Below are positions 15,094 through 23,273 of a stretch of 30,544 bases of DNA, piece after piece. The notes beneath the pieces are model-generated. The model saw only the letters and a list, made by a program, of their open reading frames with translations, ran no database searches and was not told where the DNA came from. Positions within the stretch are counted from its first letter, which is position 1; every line of letters starts with the position of its first letter. Both the position numbers and the translations under genes were made by a program. This stretch comes from VGOB01 sp034435315 (GTDB lineage: Bacteria > Chloroflexota > Anaerolineae > UBA4142), in assembly GCA_034435315.1 (NCBI GenBank), contig DAOTYB010000218.1, forward strand, positions 1 to 30,544, in the 5' to 3' direction.

Positions 15094-16541
15094 TTTTCGA
15101 CCCCTGCCAATCGTTTTGCCAGACGCGTCTTGGTTTCCAGATCGGCGAGGCGCCCCAGCATAATCCGTTGCGCTTGCGGCGACCCCGCGCCGTGCATTGA
15201 TTCGGTGAGATACGCGGCGGCGCCGGGACCCAACGTGAGGTTTTCCACCAGGCGCAACATTCGGCAACGCGCTTCGGTGGTGTAACCACTCACGCCGCGC
15301 AAATATTTGTCCAGCAGTGGGCCCACCTCGGGATTGGCAAAATCTTTTTCGGAGGGCAGGGTCACGAGCAAACCGCCGGCAATGTCTTGCGCCAGACGCG
15401 CGATCTCGTACGGGAAACGCGTCACGTTCAACTTGCACACATTCGCGAGCAACAGGTCAATCAAGTACGTTCCCGACGCGGTCGGTTGGCCTTCTGCGGA
15501 GCAAGCAATGCCACAGGCGTACAGCGTCTCGTTGAGGTGAATCATCTCGATAATTTTGTCGCGGATGTGCGATGCCTTGTCCACGCCTTGATACTGTGCC
15601 AGTGCTTGCGCCGCGCCGATGAGTACATCGCCGACGCCGGTTTTGCAACCGCCATAACTCTGGCGATGATAGCCGGCAAAACGCTCGACCAGCATTCCGC
15701 TAAAAGTGTACTCGCCGGCCATAAACACGCGCTCCCACGGCACGAACACATCATTGAACACGATTACGGCTTCGTGTCCGCCGAATTCGCGATTGCCTAC
15801 ATCGCGCGGGGTGTCTTCCAGTTTGCGCGTGTCGGAAGGTTGCCGACCCAGAATCATCACAATCCCCGGCGCATCGGCGGGCATCGCGAACGAGACGGCG
15901 TACTCTTTGTCGGCTTCGTTCAATGTTTGCGTGGGCATCACCACGATCTCGTGCGCGTTGAGCGCGCCAGTCTGATGAAGTTTGGCGCCGCGCACGATGA
16001 TGCCATCAGAGTCACGTTCGACGATGTGCACGAACAAATCGGGATCGGCTTGTTGTGATGGACTCAGTCGGCGATCGCCTTTGGGATCGGTCATCGCTCC
16101 GTCCGCGACGAGATCGCGCATTTGCACCCAGCGCAAATACTGCCGAAACCGCGCGTGATAGTGTGTACCCAGCGCGCGATCCATTTCGTACGTGACCGAA
16201 TCGAGTGCGTTGAACGCGTCCATTCCAACGCACCGTTGAAAGCAACACCCCGTCGTTTGTCCGAGCAGTCGTTGCATCTTGACCTTGGCGATCAAATCGG
16301 CGGTGCTTTGATGCAGATGCGTGAAACGATTGATCGTTTCGCCGGTGAGGTTCGAGGTGGCGCGCATCACGTCGGCGTGTTCAGATTGATGCGCCAGCGC
16401 GTACGTCATCGCACACGCATTGAGCGACGGGCGCACCAGAGGGTGATCTACGATATTTTCGACCAACTCGCCCCGAATGAAAACGCGCTTGTGCATCGCG
16501 CGTAAACTGAGGATGTACTCCTCGGAGGTCATCAACGCCAT
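15090..16541 (-). CDS. abfD: 4-hydroxybutyryl-CoA dehydratase / vinylacetyl-CoA isomerase (HpaB superfamily)
   Basis: The 483-residue protein belongs to the 4-hydroxyphenylacetate 3-monooxygenase superfamily but carries the [4Fe-4S] ligands special to 4-hydroxybutyryl-CoA dehydratase. A C-x3-C pair (Cys100, Cys104 in CCFQRC) and His292 with Cys299 in YHRQSYGGCK match Cys99, Cys103, His292 and Cys299 of the Clostridium aminobutyricum enzyme. Tyr296, Glu257 and Lys300 are also in place. The enzyme uses FAD and the cluster to dehydrate 4-hydroxybutyryl-CoA to crotonyl-CoA, an oxygen-sensitive radical reaction in GABA/succinate fermentation and in 4-hydroxybutyrate carbon cycles. Monooxygenase relatives lack these ligands. 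It sits 15 nt after argS, with no other 4-hydroxybutyrate genes in view. An aromatic hydroxylase is the less likely alternative. Confidence 0.85.
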   Translation of the reverse strand: MALMTSEEYILSLRAMHKRVFIRGELVENIVDHPLVRPSLNACAMTYALAHQSEHADVMRATSNLTGETINRFTHLHQSTADLIAKVKMQRLLGQTTGCCFQRCVGMDAFNALDSVTYEMDRALGTHYHARFRQYLRWVQMRDLVADGAMTDPKGDRRLSPSQQADPDLFVHIVERDSDGIIVRGAKLHQTGALNAHEIVVMPTQTLNEADKEYAVSFAMPADAPGIVMILGRQPSDTRKLEDTPRDVGNREFGGHEAVIVFNDVFVPWERVFMAGEYTFSGMLVERFAGYHRQSYGGCKTGVGDVLIGAAQALAQYQGVDKASHIRDKIIEMIHLNETLYACGIACSAEGQPTASGTYLIDLLLANVCKLNVTRFPYEIARLAQDIAGGLLVTLPSEKDFANPEVGPLLDKYLRGVSGYTTEARCRMLRLVENLTLGPGAAAYLTESMHGAGSPQAQRIMLGRLADLETKTRLAKRLAGVEK

Positions 16542-16556
16542 TGTTTCCTCTCCACC

Positions 16557-18248
16557 TCACATCGTCTCGGGCGCCGTCACTCCCATCAAGTTCAACGTGC
16601 GTGCCAGCGTGTATCTGGCAGCCGCCACGAGTTTGAGGCGCGCGCGCGAAATCGCGGCATCCGCTGGATCGGACGAAACGACGCGGCATTGTTTGTAGAA
16701 CGAATGGAAGATCCCGGCGAGTTCGATGGCATAGTGAGGCAAGTGATGCGGTTCGAGTTTGCTCGCGACCAACTCGATGATTTCGGGCAGACGTAACATC
16801 GCGCGAATGAGTTCGAGTTCGGCGGGATGCGTGAGCAGCGCGACATCACCATTCTCCATCGTGATGCCCACTTCGGCGGCTTTTTTCAGGATGCTCGCGA
16901 TGCGCGCGTGCGCGTACTGCACATAGTACACCGGATTTTCGTCCGATTGTTTGACCGCTACATCCAGATCGAAATCAATCGTCGCGTTCGCCGATTGGGT
17001 AATCAGCATAAAACGCACTGCGTCGGGTCCCACCTCGTCCAGCAATTCGTCGAGCGTGACAAAATCGCCGGTGCGTTTGCTCATCCGTACGATTTCACCA
17101 CTGCGTCGTAGCGTTACGAATTGATAGAGCAAAATGGTGACGCGGTCCGGATCCAATCCCAGCGCGCGCGTGGCTGCCAGCACGCGTGGCACATCGCCAT
17201 GATGATCTGCGCCCCACACGTAAATCGCGCGATCGAATTTGCGGATCGCCAGTTTGTTCCACACGTAGGCAATGTCGGAGGCAAAGTACGTCGGGCGTTC
17301 GTCCGGATCGGCAATGACCCTGGGTGAACGAATGAGCACAGCATCTTTTTCTTCGCCGAGTGCCTGCGCGGCAAACCACACCGCATCGTCTTTCTCGAAC
17401 ACCAGCCCTTTGTCTTTGAGGATGTTGAGGCAATGGGCGAACGTACCATCGTCGTGCAAGGACCGCTCCGAAAACCAGTTATCGAAGCGTACGTTCATTC
17501 GTTCGAGTGTTTGTTGAATCTGGGCGCGAATCAAGTCCATCGCGCGTTGACCGAGTTCGCGCACGGCGCGCGCGCGCGGCACGTGCAAGAATTGATCGCC
17601 GTACTGTGCGGCAAAGTGCTTGCCGATTTCGACGACATAGTTGCCGTGATAGCCATCTGCGGGGAACGGTTCCTCTTTGCCCAGTGCTTGCGCGTAGCGC
17701 GCAAAGACACTTTCGCCCAGATGGCGCACCTGCGAGCCGTTATCGTTGATGTAAAACTCGCGATGGACGCGATGCCCGGCGGCAGCGAGGACGTTTGCGA
17801 GCGTGTCGCCAATCGCGCCATTCCGACCACTGCCGACGTGCATCGGGCCGGTGGGGTTGACGCTGACGTGTTCGACTTGAATGGAGAGCGCGCGTTCGGG
17901 TTGCAAATCGCCATAGCGCGCGCCGTGCGCCAGAATCACATCCACCTGGCGCGCCAGCCACGCATCGCTGAGGCGAAAGTTCACAAAGCCGGGCGCGCTC
18001 GCTTCGACGGCGGCGATGGCATCGTCGGAAGGAATATGCGCAACAATCGCCTCGGCGATTTGCATTGGCGCGCGCTTGGCTTGGCGCGCTAGTTTCAATG
18101 GCGCGGCGGTCGCGAAATCGCCCCATTCTTTGCGTTGCGGTCGCTCGATTAACACAGCGGAGAGTGGAAAGGTGGGGAGCGCGCCCACGTTCTGCGCGCG
18201 GGTGAGGGCTTGGGCTACGAGAGTGGCTAGATGATTTTTGATGAGCAT
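16557..18248 (-). CDS. argS: Arginyl-tRNA synthetase
   Basis: The 563-residue class I synthetase charges tRNA-Arg. It has the N-terminal Add1 domain (about 1-100), the signature NPTGPMHVGSGRNGAIGDTL (the HIGH equivalent is HVGS, a variant known in this family), INDNGSQV, the YVWGADHHGD segment, and VRMSKRTGDFVTL in place of KMSKS. The C-terminal helical anticodon-binding domain contains YVQYAHARI and ends RTLNLMGV. Length is typical. No Shine-Dalgarno precedes the ATG at 18248, although MLIKNHL is the normal family start. It lies 33 nt after the radical SAM gene. Confidence 0.95.
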   Translation of the reverse strand: MLIKNHLATLVAQALTRAQNVGALPTFPLSAVLIERPQRKEWGDFATAAPLKLARQAKRAPMQIAEAIVAHIPSDDAIAAVEASAPGFVNFRLSDAWLARQVDVILAHGARYGDLQPERALSIQVEHVSVNPTGPMHVGSGRNGAIGDTLANVLAAAGHRVHREFYINDNGSQVRHLGESVFARYAQALGKEEPFPADGYHGNYVVEIGKHFAAQYGDQFLHVPRARAVRELGQRAMDLIRAQIQQTLERMNVRFDNWFSERSLHDDGTFAHCLNILKDKGLVFEKDDAVWFAAQALGEEKDAVLIRSPRVIADPDERPTYFASDIAYVWNKLAIRKFDRAIYVWGADHHGDVPRVLAATRALGLDPDRVTILLYQFVTLRRSGEIVRMSKRTGDFVTLDELLDEVGPDAVRFMLITQSANATIDFDLDVAVKQSDENPVYYVQYAHARIASILKKAAEVGITMENGDVALLTHPAELELIRAMLRLPEIIELVASKLEPHHLPHYAIELAGIFHSFYKQCRVVSSDPADAAISRARLKLVAAARYTLARTLNLMGVTAPETM

Positions 18249-18281
18249 AGGAGGTTGACTTTGTGGTGACGTGTGTTGTCT

Positions 18282-19772
18282 CTAGTGTCCATTCGTGTTC
18301 ACTCTGGCGCCGAAGAAAAAGCGCAGTGCATCGCGCGCGCGTTGCGGCGCGTTCAGCCACGTGTCTTTCATCAACAAACGACGCGCGATGCGCTTGGGGC
18401 GAAAGTAAAAACGGCGATACGCCTCGTGCCACTTGCGCTCGACGAGTTCCGCTGTCAGATCGCCGATCTGGAAATGTGCCCTGTCCGAGTGGATGGCGTA
18501 ATCGTCCCAGTTGTGCGAAAAGAGAATCCCCTCTTTCTCGACAAGTTTCCACAGTTCGGTGCCGGGGTACGGCGCGGCGATCATAAAGTTGGCGAGATCG
18601 GGATCGAGTTCGAGGGCGAGGCGTGTGGTTTTCTCCATCGTCTCTGCGGTCTCGCCGGGCATTCCGTAGATGAAAAAGCCCATTGTTTGCAAACCGGCGG
18701 CTTTGGCGTTTTTGAACGCGGCGCGCACCTGCTCGAGCGTTTGCGCTTTTTTGATTACGTGTTTCAGAATGTACTCGTCACCACTTTCCACGCCGAATCC
18801 CACGCGCTTGCAGCCGGCTTTTTTCATCAACTGGAACAATTCCAGATCGGTGTGGTTTACTTTCATACCGTGCACGGTCACCCAGGGCACCGTGTTCAAT
18901 CCTTCGTCAATGAGCGCGCGGCACAATTCTTTGGCGCGTTTGAGATCGAGATTCCAGATGTCATCGGTAATGCCGATTTCGGTGGCGCGCAGTTCCTTGA
19001 CCAGAATGCGCCATTCTTTGATGACGTTGTCCACCGAGCGCGCGCGCCAGGTGTTGCCGGTGATGGGCTTGGAGCAGTAGGTGCATTTGTACGGACAGCC
19101 GCGCGAGGTGACGATGGTGTACGCGCGCGCGTGCGGATCGAGTCCGTCGGTGAGTGGTTGCAAGTTGGTATAGCGTTCGATTTTGAAGAGATGGTATGCC
19201 GGGAAAGGGATGTTGTCCAGATCGGCGCGCAAGGGACGGTCAAGATTGTGGATCACGCGTCCGCTGGCATCGCGCCAGGAGAGTCCGCGAATGTTTCGCA
19301 AACGCGCATCGTTGACGAAGGACGAAGGACGAAGGACGGAAGCATCTTTCGTTGGTCCTTCGTCGTTCGTCGTCTCCAGCACGCGCAAAATTTCGATGAT
19401 GGCATCTTCGCCCTCGCCGCGCACGACCAGGTCCACTTCGGGTTTTTGCATGGATTCGTCGGGTTGCAGCGTGAGGTGCGGTCCGCCCAGAATCGTGATG
19501 GCGCCGCGCGCTTTGGCATCGCGCGCGATGCGCCACGCGTTTTCGATGAGCACGGTCGGCGCGGAGATGCCGACGATGTCGTACGGACGATTTTCGGCGC
19601 GCGCGCGGTCAAGCACCTGCGCCACCGATTCGGTTTCGACGGCGCCGTCGTGAATCGTGACATCGGTATAGCCGTTGGCAAGGAGTGAACCCGCGAGATA
19701 GCCCAAACCGTTGTGAATGTGGGCGCGCGAGTTCCACACTTTCGAGTCAGGAGAAACGAGCAGAATTCTCAT
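18282..19772 (-). CDS. B12-binding-domain radical SAM protein (paralogue 1)
   Basis: The 496-residue protein has a Rossmann-type cobalamin-binding N-domain (about 1-130, MRILLVSPDS, LGGPHLTLQPD, VVRGEGED) and a radical SAM core with CxxxCxxC (Cys226, Cys230, Cys233 in SRGCPYKCTYC). GFGVESGDE and FFIYGMPGET follow, then a C-terminal REAYRRFYFRP-type tail (here HEAYRRFYFRPKRI). This is the BchE/HpnP-like class often used in methylations or rearrangements of lipids and cofactors. The substrate is unknown. It is clearly paralogous to the gene at 26855-28351. The linker at residues about 133-155 contains an in-frame heptad repeat absent from the paralogue. Its ATG overlaps the final TGA of the broken vapC. 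Confidence 0.88.
   Translation of the reverse strand: MRILLVSPDSKVWNSRAHIHNGLGYLAGSLLANGYTDVTIHDGAVETESVAQVLDRARAENRPYDIVGISAPTVLIENAWRIARDAKARGAITILGGPHLTLQPDESMQKPEVDLVVRGEGEDAIIEILRVLETTNDEGPTKDASVLRPSSFVNDARLRNIRGLSWRDASGRVIHNLDRPLRADLDNIPFPAYHLFKIERYTNLQPLTDGLDPHARAYTIVTSRGCPYKCTYCSKPITGNTWRARSVDNVIKEWRILVKELRATEIGITDDIWNLDLKRAKELCRALIDEGLNTVPWVTVHGMKVNHTDLELFQLMKKAGCKRVGFGVESGDEYILKHVIKKAQTLEQVRAAFKNAKAAGLQTMGFFIYGMPGETAETMEKTTRLALELDPDLANFMIAAPYPGTELWKLVEKEGILFSHNWDDYAIHSDRAHFQIGDLTAELVERKWHEAYRRFYFRPKRIARRLLMKDTWLNAPQRARDALRFFFGARVNTNGH
19314..19375. repeat. GACGAAG heptad repeat inside a radical SAM coding sequence
   Basis: Three to four GACGAAG-type units (19314-19340) are followed by an inverted portion (19354-19375), as in the intergenic copy at 13740-13821. 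Reading the coding strand, it is translated without stops as about 21 residues (TNDEGPTKDASVLRPSSFVND) in the linker before the radical SAM core. Confidence 0.85.
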
Positions 19773-20182
19773 TGTGCAATTTGCGCTTTCCAGTTTTCAA
19801 TCTTTACATCCAAATGATCAAAATCGCTTTCATTGTCAGTCACAAGAACAGCACCCAAACGTTTAGCTTGCGCGGCGATCAGTCAATCGGCATCTTCAAT
19901 CGGTCTGCCAACATTAAAGCGCTCTGCCCACATTTGAGCCGCATTGTCCCAGTCTTCTTGAATGACATCACACCAGGCTAACTGGTTGCTCAGATGCTCA
20001 AAGGTCGCCATCTGCTTTTGGGCATCTCGTTTGAGTAAACCGCGTTTGATTTCGTAATAGACAACCACCGAGAGCAATAATACATCATCGTTAGCCACAG
20101 CCTGACGAAATCGTTGCAGGGTGGAAGCCTCTTTACGAAGAAGTGCGGACAGAATATTCGTGTCCAGCAGGTATGTTTTCAT
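19769..20182 (-). pseudogene. vapC: VapC-type PIN-domain toxin interrupted by an in-frame TGA
   Basis: From the ATG at 20182 the frame reads a PIN-domain ribonuclease: MKTYLLDTNILSALLRK with the first catalytic Asp, VVYYEIKRGL with the conserved Glu, and RPIEDAD with the third acidic site. A TGA then occurs at 19883-19885. Beyond it, the same frame continues for 37 sense codons as LIAAQAKRLGAVLVTDNESD and further to a TGA at 19769-19771. That part is the normal VapC C-terminus, with the fourth acidic cluster and a final IENW motif. The full 138-codon length equals a typical VapC. TGA probably replaced a TGG (Trp). The 99-residue product would lack the last metal-binding Asp and should be inactive. 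Other genes here use TGA as stop, so recoding is unlikely. A sequencing error is the main alternative. Confidence 0.85.
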
Positions 20183-20556
20183 ATTTCGACATCACGGAAC
20201 TTGACACGTCGGGCGCGTAATTCTCTTTCAAACTCATCCCACTGTTGTGGTGTCCAATCGTCAGGTTCTTGCAACCATTGATCCAGCCATGCTAAAAACT
20301 CACGTTTGTTTCGCTTTGCGGATCTATACATCGGCGTCGGATTCGCACTTGGCAGTACACCCATTCTGGTAGTGGATGATATTGAAAGCGGAACAACCAA
20401 CCACCCCTTGCCGGTATCCACCCAGCGCAAACGCGACCTAGCAGTGATGCGGTAACGCTCACGCAATACACGCGGGATTTCGGTTGTGCCGCGTGTAGTG
20501 ACGACAGTGATGGGTTCAGTAGAGTATGTCGTTTTAGTTTCTTTGATTTTTGCCAT
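20179..20556 (-). CDS. vapB: VapB-type antitoxin with AbrB/SpoVT DNA-binding domain
   Basis: The 125-residue protein has an AbrB/MazE-like swapped-hairpin domain near the N-terminus (ITVVTTRGTTEIPRVLRERY, then SRLRWVDTGKGWLVVPL) and a longer C-terminal part rich in Trp, Arg and Glu that would bind the toxin. By family it represses its own promoter and neutralises VapC. The start at 20556 follows AAAGGAGGCG, a strong ribosome site. The upstream frame to 20613 crosses the promoter and is not used. The stop overlaps the vapC ATG as ATGA, the usual antitoxin-toxin coupling. Confidence 0.82.
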   Translation of the reverse strand: MAKIKETKTTYSTEPITVVTTRGTTEIPRVLRERYRITARSRLRWVDTGKGWLVVPLSISSTTRMGVLPSANPTPMYRSAKRNKREFLAWLDQWLQEPDDWTPQQWDEFERELRARRVKFRDVEI

Positions 20557-20581
20557 CGCGCGCCTCCTTTCTTGCCACGCG

Positions 20582-20610
20582 ATTATACACCGCGCGTTTG
20601 CATTGGTCAA
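20582..20610 (-). promoter_or_regulatory. Promoter of vapBC
   Basis: On the minus strand TTGACC (20605-20610) and a perfect TATAAT (20582-20587) are 17 bp apart, about 25 bases before the vapB ATG. It is among the best sigma-70 matches in the window and may also drive the downstream radical SAM and argS genes. Confidence 0.8.
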
Positions 20611-20665
20611 CAAAAAAGGCGTGGTAAAGACCTCTCCCCGCCCCGCTGCAAAACTCGATGTGCGA

Positions 20666-20872
20666 CTAACCCAGTTCGCGCACGTACTTTTGCAAATCGC
20701 GTTGGGTAAAGCGGATGTACTGGTCGGGAATGATCTGCTCCATCTCTTTGGGCGTAAGACGCAGTTTGAGATTTTCGTACGCGTCCTCTGCCGTCGTACC
20801 GTACGCGAGTTTCTTTTTGCCGTTCTTCATCGCAAAAAGAAAAAAATGGTGTGGGTTATTGAAACTGCTCAT
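20666..20872 (-). CDS. Small hypothetical protein
   Basis: This 68-residue protein starts MSSFNNPHHFFLFAMKNGKK and is rich in Lys, Arg and Phe. The middle ATEDAYENLKLRLT-like stretch (TTAEDAYENLKLRLTPKEM) looks helical, and a basic C-terminus RFTQRDLQKYVRELG follows. There are no cysteines and no membrane span. I do not recognise a family. A weak AGGAC ribosome site precedes the ATG at 20872. The 76-nt gap to the upstream radical SAM gene is almost wholly an octad repeat. Codon use fits a real gene, and the position suggests it may be read with the AOR/radical SAM cluster. Confidence 0.6.
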   Translation of the reverse strand: MSSFNNPHHFFLFAMKNGKKKLAYGTTAEDAYENLKLRLTPKEMEQIIPDQYIRFTQRDLQKYVRELG

Positions 20873-20886
20873 AGTGTCCTGTAGCA

Positions 20887-20948
20887 ACTGATTTACTGAC
20901 TCACTGACTCACTGATTTACTGGATCACTGAATCACTGATTCACTGAA

Positions 20949-20949
<1 letters not shown>
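20887..20949. repeat. Octad tandem repeat of the CACTGATT type
   Basis: About eight imperfect 8-nt units (ACTGATTT, ACTGACTC, ACTGGATC, ACTGAATC) fill the gap directly after the radical SAM stop at 20949. No inverted arm is present, unlike the heptad repeats. Confidence 0.85.
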
Positions 20950-22303
<1,354 letters not shown>

Positions 22304-22307
<4 letters not shown>

Positions 22308-22960
22308 TGATGCTCTCCACATCCGCAACTTTCCATACCCTTTGCTTTTGCGAACGCTTCGCGTCCTTCCTGAACACTGAAATAGACCAAGCCCAGCGCG
22401 CCCAGACTATCGGCATAACCGATGCCGGTGAGGTGATAGAGCAGACTCGCCAGCAGGAGTACGATAGACATGTAGATGCAAACCCTGGTGCAATTTGCAT
22501 CCGCCAGAATCGGTGCCGAGTTCAAGCGTTGCCCAACGTGGATTTTGGCAGACACGAGTGCCCACATCGCGGCAATCGAAATCAAGGAAATGATTACACC
22601 TGCCAGCGTCGTTTCGGGTTTATGTCCGGAATAGATGTTGAGCAGTGCCGTTACGAACAAGCCCAGCGCGAGGAGATAGAAACTCGTCCCGGTGATTCGC
22701 AGCGCGGTTTTCTCGAAAACACTTTTCGGTGTGTCAGGATTTTTCCAGATTCGCAGAATCATCGCGACGATGCCAAGACCTGACATCACCTCGATAAAAC
22801 TATCCACCCCAAAGCCAAACAGCGCCAGTGTTTCATCGTGAAGGCCAAACGCCATCGAGACGATGCCTTCGCCCAGATTGTACAGCACCGTGAAAATGCC
22901 CAACCACAGCGCGTACTGATAGTATCGCGCCACAAAATTTTTCTCAGCAATGATCGTCAT
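22304..22960 (-). CDS. Cation-diffusion-type membrane protein lacking the cytoplasmic domain
   Basis: The 218-residue protein has about six hydrophobic spans resembling the transmembrane half of cation efflux (CDF) proteins. YNLGEGIVSMAFG and FGFGVDSFIEV stand near the usual TM1-TM2 metal site. LADANCTRVCIYMSIVLL sits where TM5 with its HxxxD would be. The usual cytoplasmic C-terminal domain is missing. Instead it ends in the short tail SCGCGEHQ with a CxC metal-binding look. The tetrahedral His/Asp zinc site of classic CDFs is not intact, so it may move or sense another ion, or act as an integral chaperone. The ATG at 22960 is chosen as the first Met before MTIIAEKNF; the longer frame is a shadow. 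It lies 13 nt after the ThiS-like gene. Confidence 0.72.
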
Positions 22961-22973
22961 TTTTATTCGTTCA

Positions 22974-23204
22974 CTATTCGTCGCCACCGCCCACCACCGC
23001 CAGCAACTTGATGACATCGCCATCCTGCACGCAATACTCTTTCGATTGCGGCACCTCATTCACCACCACCAGCGCGACCACTTCTGACGGAATGTTGAGT
23101 GCGCGCAGTGTTTCGCGCACCGTGTTACCAGCGTCCACAACAGTTTCGCTTTTACCGCCAAGATATGCTTTGAGAATGCCGAGGGCGTGAATTCGTGCTG
23201 TCAT
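22974..23204 (-). CDS. ThiS/MoaD-family sulfur-carrier protein
   Basis: The 76-residue beta-grasp protein reads ARIHALGILKAYLGG, then TVRETLRALNIP, VVVNEVPQSKEYCVQDGDVIKLL and AVVGGGDE. Carriers of this family are adenylated and thiocarboxylated on a C-terminal Gly-Gly. MoaD forms bring sulfur to the pterin dithiolene that holds Mo or W. The location just after the tungsten AOR gene supports a tungstopterin role. Unusually, two acidic residues (Asp-Glu) follow the glycines, so the active end would have to be exposed by cleavage or another mechanism. There is no Shine-Dalgarno; the 5' side is a heptad-repeat hairpin. Confidence 0.83.
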   Translation of the reverse strand: MTARIHALGILKAYLGGKSETVVDAGNTVRETLRALNIPSEVVALVVVNEVPQSKEYCVQDGDVIKLLAVVGGGDE

Positions 23205-23206
23205 TT

Positions 23207-23272
23207 GGAGATTGGAGAATTGGAGATTAGAGATTGGAGATTGAAATCGCCAATCTCCAATCTCTAATCTCT
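23207..23272. repeat. GATTGGA heptad repeat with a perfect 21-bp inverted repeat
   Basis: Units of TTGGAGA/TTAGAGA run from 23209 and are then inverted. Bases 23223-23243 pair exactly with 23251-23271 around a 7-nt loop. The hairpin begins 2-3 bases after the AOR stop (23274-23276) and fills the gap to the ThiS-like gene. It could limit read-through or protect the AOR mRNA end. Confidence 0.9.
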
Positions 23273-23273
23273 A

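Noticed and set aside
19883..19885. TGA in vapC read as selenocysteine or tryptophan
   Set aside because: No SECIS-like hairpin follows at the right place, and many other genes here end in TGA, so a plain nonsense mutation is simpler.
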